Source: Pilimelia anulata (GTDB lineage: Bacteria; Actinomycetota; Actinomycetes; Mycobacteriales; Micromonosporaceae). From it: a stretch of DNA of 64,000 bases. The translations under genes were made by a program, and so were the position numbers. This document shows, piece by piece, positions 25,904-34,281 of this stretch; position 1 is the stretch's first letter, and each line of letters opens with the position of its first letter. The notes beneath the pieces were generated by a model. The model had not been told where the DNA came from. It did no database searches and saw only the letters and a list, made by a program, of their open reading frames with translations. The stretch spans positions 372,001-436,000 of the forward strand of contig NZ_BMQB01000002.1 in the NCBI RefSeq assembly GCF_014647895.1, given 5' to 3'.

Positions 25904-26692
25904 ATGCGCCTCGCCGCCCTCACGGCCGGACTGCTCGCCGCGGTGGCGGCGGGCGCCGGCCCCGCCCACGCCGCCCCGCCGAGCGGCCCGGCGCCGACCC
26001 CGGCCCCGCGGATCGTCGGCGGGAAGCCCGCCGCGGCCGGCGCCTACCCGTGGATGGCGCAGGTCCGGATCGGGTTCGGCGGCTGCGGCGCCTCGCTGGT
26101 GTCGCCGGACGTCCTGATCACCGCCTCGCACTGCTGGCTCGGCAGCGGCGGCATCACCGCCCGGATCGGCAGCCTCGACCACGGCAAGGGCGGCGAGCAG
26201 CGCACGGGTGTCGCGTTCCGCAGGGGCGACACCGGCGGCCGGTGGGACGACTGGGCCGTGATCAAGCTGGACCGCCCGGTGGCCGTCGCCGCCCACCCCG
26301 CGCTGCCGGCGGACGCGTCCACCGACACCGGGCCGCTGTTCCGCACGATGGGCTGGGGCACGATCGCCGAGCAGGGGCCGACGAGCCCGGTGCTGCGCGA
26401 GGTCGACGTGCCGTACATCGCCGACGACATCTGCACCCGGCACGGCGACGCGACCACGCTGATCTGCGCCGGCGACTACGAGCGGGGCGGGGTCGACTCG
26501 TGCAAGGGCGACTCGGGCGGGCCGCTGGTCAACCGGGTCGGCGACCGCTGGGTGCTGGTCGGGATCGTCAGCAAGGGCAACGGCTGCGCCCGGCCGAAGG
26601 AGCCCGGCATGTACACCCGGATCAGCCACTACCGCGAGGCCATCGCCACCGCGATCCGCGAGGTCGGCGGCACTCCGCCGGCGGTCGTCTGA
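25904..26692 (+). CDS. Secreted trypsin-like serine protease (S1A)
   Basis: A 262-residue extracellular protease. It has a signal peptide (LAALTAGLLAAVAAGAGPAHA), a short propeptide and the activation-type N-terminus IVGGKPA near residue 37. The triad is complete: His in TASHC, Asp in DDWAVIKLD and Ser in GDSGGP. The Asp in GVDSCKGDSGG is at the base of the S1 pocket, predicting cleavage after Arg or Lys. GGAG lies 6 bases before ATG 25904. It is divergent from the collagenase gene, suggesting joint use in protein degradation. Confidence 0.93.
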   Translation: MRLAALTAGLLAAVAAGAGPAHAAPPSGPAPTPAPRIVGGKPAAAGAYPWMAQVRIGFGGCGASLVSPDVLITASHCWLGSGGITARIGSLDHGKGGEQRTGVAFRRGDTGGRWDDWAVIKLDRPVAVAAHPALPADASTDTGPLFRTMGWGTIAEQGPTSPVLREVDVPYIADDICTRHGDATTLICAGDYERGGVDSCKGDSGGPLVNRVGDRWVLVGIVSKGNGCARPKEPGMYTRISHYREAIATAIREVGGTPPAVV

Positions 26693-26710
26693 CGCCCGCC
26701 GGCACCGGGG

Positions 26711-26749
26711 GCGGGCCCGGCGGTGCCTCGGGTGCGCCGCCGGGCCCGC
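26711..26749 (+). terminator. Terminator hairpin after trypsin-like gene
   Basis: A perfect 13-bp GC stem (26711-26723 with 26737-26749) and 13-base loop, 18 bases after the stop. Confidence 0.6.
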
Positions 26750-26787
26750 GCCGTAACCGGGACCCCGCTGCGCCGGGGCGCCGCCCT

Positions 26788-26856
26788 ACCGCGCGGTCGA
26801 CGCTGCCGCGCTGCCGCGCGGTCGACGCCGCGCTACCACGCGGTCGGCGTCGACGC
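26788..26856. repeat. Three imperfect GTCGAC-centred repeats
   Basis: GCGCGGTCGACGC occurs at 26791-26803 and 26816-26828, 25 bases apart, and a third altered copy lies at 26839-26856. Each core is partly palindromic. The repeats lie in a gap between a + strand gene end and a - strand gene end, so they are not at a promoter. Confidence 0.55.
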
Positions 26857-26892
26857 CGCGCAGCCGAGGCCGGGGCCGGGCCGCCGGTCCGG

Positions 26893-27090
26893 TCAGGCGG
26901 CGGCGCGGCGCTGGTGCGGGGCGGTCCACGGGGCGCGGCGGGCGCCGAACCCCCACACCACCACCGGGGCGATCATGATCGCCGTACCGCAGCCCGCGCA
27001 CAGCAGCTCCGGGCACTCGTCCCCCGCGGCGGCCACCGCGAACACCATCTCGGTCTCGCAGACCGCGCAGTACATCTCCTCGTTGGCCAT
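26893..27090 (-). CDS. Small protein with two CxxC motifs (possible zinc ribbon)
   Basis: A 65-residue protein. CAVCE near residue 8 and CAGCG near residue 31 are spaced as in a small zinc ribbon, separated by a hydrophobic/acidic stretch. The last 25 residues are aromatic and basic (WGFGARRAPW, QRRAAA). GGGAGG lies 6 bases before the ATG, and the codon bias supports translation. The family is not recognised. It sits downstream of the qcr operon on the same strand but behind its terminator, so it is a separate unit. Confidence 0.65.
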   Translation of the reverse strand: MANEEMYCAVCETEMVFAVAAAGDECPELLCAGCGTAIMIAPVVVWGFGARRAPWTAPHQRRAAA

Positions 27091-27235
27091 CGCTTGCCTC
27101 CCTCGGCTGACCGGTTCCGACCGGGCAGGGCACTACCCGGATGTTGTTCACATTGCCACCCGTACCGGTAAAAATCCCGCATCCATCCGGCGTGTCCCGC
27201 CCGCCCGGGCGGCCCGGCGTGCTGTACCGGCGGCG

Positions 27236-27280
27236 AAAACGGCGGCGGGGCGCCGGACCGAAGTCCGCCGCCCCGCCGCC
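27236..27280 (-). terminator. Rho-independent terminator of the cta/qcr operon
   Basis: On the minus strand a long stem (12 bp, an unpaired C-C position, then 5 bp, with a 4-base loop) is followed directly by GTTTT. It lies 42 bases after the qcrB stop and is the best terminator in the window. Confidence 0.75.
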
Positions 27281-27292
27281 TTGTCGTGCTCG

Positions 27293-27324
27293 GTGCCGGT
27301 CGTGCTCAGTGCCGGTCGTGCTCA
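27293..27324. repeat. 16-bp perfect tandem duplication over the qcrB stop codon
   Basis: GTGCCGGTCGTGCTCA is repeated exactly (27293-27308, 27309-27324), and a partial third copy precedes it. The qcrB TGA at 27322-27324 lies in one copy, so slippage changes only the 3' untranslated region. Confidence 0.7.
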
Positions 27325-28920
27325 GTGCGTGCCGGTGCGCTCCAGCTCGCGCGGGCGCTCCGCCTCGGGCAGCGCCGGCGGGGCCGGCTGCTCGATCGGG
27401 TAGAAGAAGCCCTTGATCGCCGGCGCGAGCGCCCCGATCCGGTTCATCTTCTTCGGCACCACCCAGCCCGTGTACGCCAGGTCCGTGTGGCCGTGCGCGT
27501 CCGGCGCGGCCAGCGGCTGGTGCACCTCGACGAACTGCCCGTTCGGCAGCCGCTTGATGATGCCGGTCTCGACGCCGTGGGCCAGCACCTCGCGGTCGTG
27601 CTGCTGCAACCCGAGGCAGATCCGGTACGCCGCCAGGTAGGCCAGCGGCGGGACCAGCACCAGGCCGATCCGGCCCGCCCAGGTCATCGCGTTCAGGCTG
27701 ATGTCGAAGGTCTCCGCGATGACATCGTTGCCACCCGACAGCGTCAGGACCAGGTAGAACGCCACGGCCATCGAGCCCAGCGCCGTCCGGCCGGGCACGT
27801 CGCGCGGCCGCTGGAGCAGGTTGTGCACGGACGTGTCCTTGGCCCGCCGCGCCTCGATGAACGGCCACAGCATCGGCAGCACGGTCAGCACGCCGGGCAG
27901 CACCACCGTCGGGAAGAACAGCGGCGGGAGCGTGTGCCCCAGCGCGCGGATCTCCCACGGCGGCATGAGCCGGGTCGAGCCGTCGAGGAACATGACGTAC
28001 CAGTCGGGCTGGCTCGCCGCCGACACGGCCGCGGCCTCGTACGGGCCGAACAGCCAGATCGGGTTGATCGAGACCAGGCCGCCGAACAGCGCGATCACGC
28101 CGAAGACGATGGCGAAGAAGCCGCCCTGCTTGATCGCGTACCGGGGGAACATCCGCTCGCCGACGACGTTGGTGTTCGTCCGACCCGGGCCCGCCCACTG
28201 GGTGTGCTTCTGCTTGAACACCAGCCCCAGGTGCGCGCTGATCAGGCCGAGCAGGATGCCCGGGATCAGCAGCACGTGCGCGATGTACAGCCGGGGGAGG
28301 ATCGAGCCGTCGCCGGGGAACTCCCCGCCGAACAGCGAGTTCGCCACCCACGAGCCGGCCACCGGGATCGACAGCATGATCGCGTGGGCGATGCGCAGGC
28401 CGGTGCCGGACAGGCCGTCGTCCGGCAGCGAGTAGCCGGCGAAGCCCTCGGTGAAGCCGATCCAGAACAGCATCAGGCCGATGATCCAGTTCAGCTCACG
28501 CGGCTTGCGGTACGCGCCGGTGAAGAAGATCCGCAGCATGTGCACGACGATCGAGGCCATGAACAGCAGCGCGGCCCAGTGGTGCATCTGCCGCATGATC
28601 AGGCCGCCGCGCACGTCGAACGAGAGATTCAGCGTGGTCTCGTACGCCCGGGTCATCTCGACGCCGCGCAGCGGCAGGTAGCTGCCGTTGTACGTGACGT
28701 GCGACATGGACGGGTCGAAGAACAGCGTCAGGAACACGCCGGTCAGCAGCAGCACGATGAACGAGAACAGCGCGATCTCGCCCAGCAGGAACGACCAGTG
28801 GTCCGGGAAGACCTTGTTGAACAGCGCCCGCAGCGGCCGGGCGACCTGGAGCCGCTCGTCCGCGGCGTTGGCCGCCGTACCCGGCAGGGCCTTGACGTCG
28901 ATGCGCGCGCGCTTTCTCAT
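27322..28920 (-). CDS. qcrB: Cytochrome bc1 complex, cytochrome b subunit
   Basis: Membrane subunit with two b hemes and the quinone sites. The 532 residues have about nine hydrophobic segments. MRQMHHWAALLFMASIVVHMLR near residue 105 gives the paired heme-ligand His residues of one helix, and AHAIMLSIPVAGSW, then YIAHVLLIPGILLGLISAH, give the others. SQPDWYVMFLDGS is the actinobacterial equivalent of the quinone-site region. The C-terminal extension beyond residue 400 is typical of actinobacterial QcrB. ATG 28920 overlaps the qcrA stop by 4 bp. Confidence 0.95.
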   Translation of the reverse strand: MRKRARIDVKALPGTAANAADERLQVARPLRALFNKVFPDHWSFLLGEIALFSFIVLLLTGVFLTLFFDPSMSHVTYNGSYLPLRGVEMTRAYETTLNLSFDVRGGLIMRQMHHWAALLFMASIVVHMLRIFFTGAYRKPRELNWIIGLMLFWIGFTEGFAGYSLPDDGLSGTGLRIAHAIMLSIPVAGSWVANSLFGGEFPGDGSILPRLYIAHVLLIPGILLGLISAHLGLVFKQKHTQWAGPGRTNTNVVGERMFPRYAIKQGGFFAIVFGVIALFGGLVSINPIWLFGPYEAAAVSAASQPDWYVMFLDGSTRLMPPWEIRALGHTLPPLFFPTVVLPGVLTVLPMLWPFIEARRAKDTSVHNLLQRPRDVPGRTALGSMAVAFYLVLTLSGGNDVIAETFDISLNAMTWAGRIGLVLVPPLAYLAAYRICLGLQQHDREVLAHGVETGIIKRLPNGQFVEVHQPLAAPDAHGHTDLAYTGWVVPKKMNRIGALAPAIKGFFYPIEQPAPPALPEAERPRELERTGTH

Positions 28921-29996
28921 GGCCGCTCCCAGAAGCCGGGGCCGATCGCCACCTTGAAGTCGGAGGTGGCCACGAAGTAACCCTCGTTGTCGACGGTGAT
29001 GTGCAGCATGGGCAGCCGCCGGGTCGCCGGGCCGAAGACCGGCTTGGCGTTGTCCGTGACCAGGAACTGCGACTGGTGGCACGGGCAGAGCAGGCGGTTG
29101 GTCTGCTGCTCGAACAGGCTCGCCGGGCAGCCGGCGTGCGTGCAGATCTTCGAGTACGCCACGAAGTCGCCCCAGGTGGCGCCGACGTTCGTGCCGGTGA
29201 GGTTGGCGCGCAGGTCGGCCATGTCGTCCGGGCGCAGGTGGATCAGCAGCGTGGGCGAGTCGGCGTGCTTGTTGGTGTGCCCGTCGGGCACGCCGGGGAA
29301 CACGGTGAGCTGCCCGCCGGCGCTGACCTCCTCGGGACGGATCGGCGTGCCGTCCTCCCGGGTCAGCCGGATGCCCGGCCCCCAGGCGGTCGTCATCAGC
29401 GGGCTGCCCTTGCCGTTGCGCGGCTTGTGCGGGTCCTTGATCAGCCCGCCGACCAGCGGCGCCGCCGCGGCCAGGCCGACCGGCGCGACGCCGGCCAGCA
29501 GCGACAGGCCGAGCAGCGGCCGCCGCTTCAGCCCCATCTCGTCGCCGATGTACAGCAGGGTGTCGGTCGCCGCCGAGCGGTCGTGCGGGCTGGACGGCCC
29601 GTCGTGCCGCTCCTGGATCGCCACCTCGTGCGGGATCAGCTTCTTGCCCCAGATCATGATCCCGAAGCCGGTGGCGACGAGCCCCAGGCCGAGCGTCAGG
29701 CCCAGGAACGGGGTGTACAGGTTGTGCAGGAGGCTGTCCCGGTCGTACTCCCAGGGCCACCAGATGTACGCCACCAGGAACGCCGTGCCGAGCGCGCCGG
29801 TGCTGAGGAAGCAGCCGGCGACGATCCGCTGGAGCCGGCGCTCGCCCTTGGTGCCGGGCGCCGGGAACGGCGGCTCGTAGTGGACGATCTCGACGCCGTC
29901 CTCGCGCGCCGCGGCGACGACCCGCTCGAAGCGCGAGCGCTCCTCCGGGTCGGCCAGGCCGGGCGAGCCGTGCGGATTGTCGATGGTCGTGGTCAT
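28917..29996 (-). CDS. qcrA: Cytochrome bc1 complex, Rieske iron-sulfur subunit
   Basis: Carries the [2Fe-2S] cluster that passes electrons from quinol to cytochrome c. The 359 residues are longer than classical Rieske proteins because of three N-terminal membrane helices (about 58-80, 93-115 and one near 170), as in other actinobacteria. The cluster motifs are CTHAGC and CPCHQSQF near residues 285 and 303, giving two Cys and two His ligands. ATG 29996 overlaps the qcrC stop by 4 bp. Confidence 0.95.
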   Translation of the reverse strand: MTTTIDNPHGSPGLADPEERSRFERVVAAAREDGVEIVHYEPPFPAPGTKGERRLQRIVAGCFLSTGALGTAFLVAYIWWPWEYDRDSLLHNLYTPFLGLTLGLGLVATGFGIMIWGKKLIPHEVAIQERHDGPSSPHDRSAATDTLLYIGDEMGLKRRPLLGLSLLAGVAPVGLAAAAPLVGGLIKDPHKPRNGKGSPLMTTAWGPGIRLTREDGTPIRPEEVSAGGQLTVFPGVPDGHTNKHADSPTLLIHLRPDDMADLRANLTGTNVGATWGDFVAYSKICTHAGCPASLFEQQTNRLLCPCHQSQFLVTDNAKPVFGPATRRLPMLHITVDNEGYFVATSDFKVAIGPGFWERP

Positions 29997-30868
29997 GACT
30001 TCCCCGCAATCCACAGGGTCGTGAAGATCAGTGCGGTCATCCCGAGCAGGAAGATCGCCAGGCCCTCGGTGACCGGGCCGAGCTTGCCCAGGCCCCAGCC
30101 GCCGGGCTCCTGCGCCTTCAGCGTGTGGACGTACGCGATGATCTCCTTCTTCTGCTCCGGCGTGAGCTGGTTGTCACCGAAGACCGGCATGTTCTGCGGG
30201 CCGGTGAGCATCGCCGCGTAGAGCTGCCGGTCGGTGGCCGGCTCCAGGTTCGGCGCGAACTTGCCGGAGGACAGCGCCCCGCCGCCGGCGGCGTTGGCGT
30301 GGCAGGAGGCGCAGTTGATCCGGAACAGCACGCCGCCGCGGGCCATCGCCGCGGCCTGCTGCTCGTCGGTGCCGGTCAGCTCCATCGAGCCGGCGGGGAT
30401 CTGCGGCCCGCCGCCCAGCTCCTGGATGTACTGGCCGAGCTGCTGCGTCTGGTCGTACGTGAAGTGCGGCTTCTTCCGCCACGCCTGGGCCTCCTGGCGG
30501 GCCATCGGCATCCGGCCGCTGCCCACCTGGAACTCCACCGAGGCCGAGCCCACGCCGATCAGGCTGGGGCCCTTGCCGGCGACGCCCTGGGCGTCCGGGC
30601 CGTGGCAGGAGGTGCAGTTCGTGTCGAACAGCGCCTTGCCCTCCTTGGCGGCCGGGCTGAGGCTGGCGGCGTCCTTGGCGGCGTCGGCGGCGGTACCGGG
30701 GGCGAAGCCCGCGTAGACCCCGCCGGCCAGGGCGAGCGCCGCGAGGATCCGGAGCACGGTGCCGACCCGGCGCCGCGCGCGGCTCGCGGCCGCCGTCCCG
30801 GCGGCGCGCCGCGCCCGCCCCCACCTCGCCGGCGGCGCGACGCCGCGCCCCGGGTTGTCAGAAGTCAT
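29993..30868 (-). CDS. qcrC: Cytochrome bc1 complex, diheme cytochrome c subunit
   Basis: Membrane-anchored diheme cytochrome that hands electrons directly to the CuA site, replacing a soluble cytochrome c. The 291 residues have an N-terminal anchor (about 37-57), heme motifs CTSCH (85-89) and CASCH (186-190), axial Met candidates after each, and a C-terminal helix (about 265-287). The first 35 residues are Arg/Ala-rich, longer than needed for an anchor. AGGAG lies 9 bases before the ATG. Confidence 0.95.
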   Translation of the reverse strand: MTSDNPGRGVAPPARWGRARRAAGTAAASRARRRVGTVLRILAALALAGGVYAGFAPGTAADAAKDAASLSPAAKEGKALFDTNCTSCHGPDAQGVAGKGPSLIGVGSASVEFQVGSGRMPMARQEAQAWRKKPHFTYDQTQQLGQYIQELGGGPQIPAGSMELTGTDEQQAAAMARGGVLFRINCASCHANAAGGGALSSGKFAPNLEPATDRQLYAAMLTGPQNMPVFGDNQLTPEQKKEIIAYVHTLKAQEPGGWGLGKLGPVTEGLAIFLLGMTALIFTTLWIAGKS

Positions 30869-30947
30869 CGCCTGGATCTCCTGGGTTGTGGCCGCTGGCG
30901 GCCGCTTGATCTCGGACTGCGGGTGGCCCCGGTGGGGCGGGCGCCGG

Positions 30948-31550
30948 CTACTTCAGCCAATAGATCATGAAGTAGAGGGCGATCCACACGACGTCGACGA
31001 AGTGCCAGTAGTAGGACACGACGATCGCCGACGTGGCCTGCGCCGGGGTGAACCGGCCCATGGTCGTCCGGATCATGTAAATGATGAACGCCACGAGGCC
31101 GCCGGACACGTGCAGACCGTGGAACCCGGTCGTCAGGTAGAAGACCGACCCGTAGCCGTCCCCGTTGATCTTGATGCCCTCGTGCACCAGGTGGCGGTAC
31201 TCGTTCGCCTGGCCGAGCACGAAGATCAGACCCATCACGAAGGTGAGGGTGAACCAGCGGCGCAGCGCGTGCACGTCGCCCTTCTCCGCCGCGAAGACCC
31301 CGAACTGGCACGTCACGCTGGACGCCACCAGGATGACGGTGAAGGTCGTCGCATACGGGATGTTCAGGACTTCCGTGCGTTCTGCCCACAATTCGGGCGA
31401 AGCGCCGCGGATGAAGAAGTACATCGCGAACAGCGCTGCGAAGAACATCAGTTCGCTGGAGAGCCACACAATGGTCCCGACGCTGACCATGTTCGGGCGG
31501 GTCAGCGAATGGATCCGGCTCTGATCAATGGTGGTCGAGGCCGCAGTCAC
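30948..31550 (-). CDS. ctaE: Cytochrome c oxidase subunit III
   Basis: Membrane subunit of the aa3 oxidase, 200 residues with five helices. [28 protein letters not shown] near the start and [21 protein letters not shown] at the end are strongly conserved (only their edges, RPNMVSVG and FMIYWLK, need be noted). GTG 31550 gives a protein of the mycobacterial length and an N-terminus like theirs; ATG 31574 would add 8 residues. An AATAAT run 6 bases before GTG 31550 resembles a -10. It heads the ctaE-qcrC-qcrA-qcrB unit, with 79 bases before qcrC. Confidence 0.93.
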   Translation of the reverse strand: MTAASTTIDQSRIHSLTRPNMVSVGTIVWLSSELMFFAALFAMYFFIRGASPELWAERTEVLNIPYATTFTVILVASSVTCQFGVFAAEKGDVHALRRWFTLTFVMGLIFVLGQANEYRHLVHEGIKINGDGYGSVFYLTTGFHGLHVSGGLVAFIIYMIRTTMGRFTPAQATSAIVVSYYWHFVDVVWIALYFMIYWLK

Positions 31551-31646
31551 GCGGTCATTATTGCCCCCGATCATCCCGTCGCGTCGCCGGGGTCGGAACC
31601 CGGCGCGTCATCGAGACCTGATCGTGGGCCATCCGGCCGGCCGGAG

Positions 31647-31652
31647 TAGCCT
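31647..31652 (+). promoter_or_regulatory. -10 element TAGCCT, leaderless start of ctaG-like gene
   Basis: TAGCCT lies 7 bases before GTG 31660. It is divergent from ctaE, about 100 bases away. Confidence 0.5.
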
Positions 31653-31659
31653 CCCCGAC

Positions 31660-32553
31660 GTGTGGAGCCCGGAGCAGGTACCCCCGCCGTTCACGGTCGC
31701 CCGGATCGTCACGGGAGCGCGCCCCGACGGGTGGCTCGCGCTGGGCCTCGTGCTCGCCGCCGGGCTGTACCTGTACGGCGTGTACCGACTGCGCGCCCGC
31801 GGCGACCGCTGGCCGCCCGGCCGCACGCTGTGCTTCCTCCTGCCGGGCCTCGGTGGCATCGCCGCGGTCACGCTCAGTGGCCTCGGCGCGTACGACACCA
31901 CGCTGCTCTCGGTGCACATGATCCAGCACATGGTGCTGTCGATGGTCGCGCCGATCTTCCTCGCGCTCGGCGCCCCGGTGACGCTCGCGCTGCGGACCCT
32001 GCCCGTGCGGCCGCGCAAGCGGCTGCTCGCGGTCCTGCACAGCCGGGTCGCCCGGGTGCTGACGTTCCCGCTGGTCGCTTTCGCCCTGTTCGTGGTGAAT
32101 CCGTTCGCGCTGTACTTCTCCGACCTCTACGCGCTCACCCTGCGGAACCCGATCGCGCACGAATTCACCCACGCACACTTCATCCTCACCGGCTGCCTGT
32201 TCTTCTGGCCGCTGCTCGGGCTCGACCCGCTGCCCGGCCGCTGGCCGTACCCGGCCCGGGCGCTGCTGATGCTCCTTTCCGTGCCGTTCCACACCGTGCT
32301 CGGGCTCACCGTGATGCAGAGCGTGGCGCTGCTCGGCGGCGATTGGTACCCGTCCCTGCGGCTCGGCTGGGCCGACCCGTTCACCGACCAGCGGATCGCC
32401 GGCGGCGTCCTCTGGGCCGGCGGCGAGCTGGTCAGCGTGACCATGCTCGCCGTGCTGGTGGCGCAGTGGGTCCGCCAGTCCCGCCGGGAGGAGCGCCGGA
32501 TCGACCGGGAGCTGGACCGGGCCGAGGCCCGGGCCGCCGCCGCGGCCGGCTGA
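31660..32553 (+). CDS. Cytochrome c oxidase assembly protein, caa3-CtaG family
   Basis: Predicted membrane factor for oxidase assembly, probably in copper delivery. The 297 residues have about seven hydrophobic segments. HMIQHMVLSMVAPIFLALG near residue 88 and HEFTHAHFILTG near residue 167 carry the clustered His/Met residues of the family. The last 30 residues are a charged helix. The divergent placement next to ctaE supports an oxidase role. This is not the Cox11-type CtaG. Confidence 0.88.
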   Translation: MWSPEQVPPPFTVARIVTGARPDGWLALGLVLAAGLYLYGVYRLRARGDRWPPGRTLCFLLPGLGGIAAVTLSGLGAYDTTLLSVHMIQHMVLSMVAPIFLALGAPVTLALRTLPVRPRKRLLAVLHSRVARVLTFPLVAFALFVVNPFALYFSDLYALTLRNPIAHEFTHAHFILTGCLFFWPLLGLDPLPGRWPYPARALLMLLSVPFHTVLGLTVMQSVALLGGDWYPSLRLGWADPFTDQRIAGGVLWAGGELVSVTMLAVLVAQWVRQSRREERRIDRELDRAEARAAAAAG

Positions 32554-32634
32554 CCGGGGTGCCCGGCCGGGCGGTGCCGGCGGCGGTACGATCGGCGGGC
32601 ACCGTCACCGAAGCCGGACCGGGGAGCACCGACC

Positions 32635-33093
32635 GTGACTGATCGCCTGAACACCGTGCTGCTGTACAGCGACGACCCCGCGGTCCGGGAGCAGATGCGC
32701 CTGGCGATCGGCGCCCGGCCCGCGCCGGACCTGGCGGTCGAGTTCGTCGAGGCCGGCACGTACGTCGACTGCATCACCCTGATGGACACCTACGAGGTCG
32801 ACCTCATGCTGCTCGACGGCGAGGCCGCCCCCGCCGGCGGCCTGGGCATCGCCCGGCAGGTCCGGGACGAGTTCCCGGCGCCCCCGCCGATCGTCGTCGC
32901 CATCGCCCGGGCCGCCGACAAGTGGCTCGCCGCGTACGCCGAGGTCGACGCGACCCTGCGGCTGCCGCTCGACCCGCTGACCACCGGCCGGACCGTCGCC
33001 GCCCTGCTGCGCGGCGAGCCGGCCGCGCTGCCCGACGCCGGGCCGGGCGCCGACCCGGCCGTACCGGGCGCCGGTGGCGCCCTGCCCGCCTGA
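32635..33093 (+). CDS. Receiver-like protein with incomplete active site
   Basis: A 152-residue stand-alone protein with a CheY-like fold. [14 protein letters not shown] supplies the acidic pair near residue 13, and [10 protein letters not shown] supplies the phosphoacceptor Asp near 61. The usual Lys-Pro after beta-5 reads LRLPLDP, so the conserved Lys is replaced, and there is no output domain. The last 30 residues are Pro/Gly/Ala-rich. GTG 32635 follows GGGGAG, and TACGAT at 32587-32592 is a likely -10. It lies 5 bases from trpD, so they may be cotranscribed. Signalling by phosphorylation is doubtful. Confidence 0.75.
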   Translation: MTDRLNTVLLYSDDPAVREQMRLAIGARPAPDLAVEFVEAGTYVDCITLMDTYEVDLMLLDGEAAPAGGLGIARQVRDEFPAPPPIVVAIARAADKWLAAYAEVDATLRLPLDPLTTGRTVAALLRGEPAALPDAGPGADPAVPGAGGALPA

Positions 33094-33098
33094 CGCCG

Positions 33099-34184
33099 AT
33101 GACCGCGCGCACCTGGCCCGGGCTGCTCACCGCGCTGCTCGCCGGCACGCCGCTGTCCGCGGACGACACCGCGTGGGCGATGGGCGAGATCGTCTCCGGG
33201 GCGGCCAGCCCGGCCCGGTTCGCCGCGTTCGCCATGGCCCTGCGGGCCAAGGGCGAGACCGCCGAGGAGCTGGGCGGCCTGGTCGCCGCCATGCTCGCGC
33301 ACGCGGTCGCCGTCGAGCTGGACGAGCCCGTCCGCGCCGCCGCCGTCGACGTCGTCGGCACCGGCGGCGACCGGGCGCACACCGTCAACATCTCCACGAT
33401 GGCCGCGATCGTCGCCGCCGGCGCCGGCGCCACCGTGGTCAAGCACGGCAACCGGGCCGCCTCCTCGCTGTGCGGCACCGCCGACGTGCTGGAGTACCTC
33501 GGGCTGCCGCTCGACCTCGGCCCGGACGCCGTCCGGCACACCGTCGCCGAGGCCGGGATCGGCTTCTGCATGGCCGCCCGGTTCCACCCCGGCATGCGGC
33601 ACGTCGCGCCGGTCCGGCGCGAGCTGGGCGTACCGACGGCGTTCAACTTCCTCGGCCCGCTCACCAACCCGGCCCGCCCGCGGTCCGGCGCGATCGGCTG
33701 CTTCGACGCCCGGATGGCGCCGCTGATGGCGGCGGTGTTCGCCGCCCGCGGCGACTCGGTCCTGGTGGTCCGCGGCGAGGACGGCCTGGACGAGATCAGC
33801 ACCGCCGCCCCCACCCGGGTCTGGGCCACCGCCGGCGGCGCGGTCACCCCGCTGCTGCTGGACACCGTCGACCTCGGCCTGGCCCGCAGCGCCGCCGGCG
33901 ACCTGCGCGGCGGCGACGCCGCGTTCAACGCCGACGTGCTGCGCCGGGTGCTGGCCGGCGAGGCGGGCCCGGTCCGGGACGCGGTCCTGGTCAACGCCGC
34001 GGCCGCGCTGGTCGCCCGGGACGGCCTGTCGGACGTGTCCGCGGCCGGGCTGCGCACCGCGCTGGCGCACGCGCTGGCGGTCGCGGCGGAGGCGATCGAC
34101 TCCGGGTCGGCGACGACCGCGCTGGACCGGTGGCTGGCCGTGGCCCGCACCGCCGCGCCCGCCGGCGCCCCCGCGACCCCCTGA
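33099..34184 (+). CDS. trpD: Anthranilate phosphoribosyltransferase
   Basis: Second step of tryptophan synthesis: couples anthranilate to PRPP. The 361 residues contain the PRPP-binding [17 protein letters not shown] near residue 85, [11 protein letters not shown] near 113, the anthranilate-site region [17 protein letters not shown] near 165 and GEDGLDEIS with the Mg-binding acidic pair near 225. No other trp gene is nearby; in mycobacteria trpD also lies beside ctaE. The start is 5 bases after the receiver-like gene. Confidence 0.93.
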   Translation: MTARTWPGLLTALLAGTPLSADDTAWAMGEIVSGAASPARFAAFAMALRAKGETAEELGGLVAAMLAHAVAVELDEPVRAAAVDVVGTGGDRAHTVNISTMAAIVAAGAGATVVKHGNRAASSLCGTADVLEYLGLPLDLGPDAVRHTVAEAGIGFCMAARFHPGMRHVAPVRRELGVPTAFNFLGPLTNPARPRSGAIGCFDARMAPLMAAVFAARGDSVLVVRGEDGLDEISTAAPTRVWATAGGAVTPLLLDTVDLGLARSAAGDLRGGDAAFNADVLRRVLAGEAGPVRDAVLVNAAAALVARDGLSDVSAAGLRTALAHALAVAAEAIDSGSATTALDRWLAVARTAAPAGAPATP

Positions 34185-34281
34185 CCGGCCGGCGCGCCGC
34201 GCGCGGCACGCCGGCGGTCCCTGACTCCGGCGCCCGCGACCCGGCGACGGCCGGACGGTCAGGGGTGCGCCGTGGGCGGTG

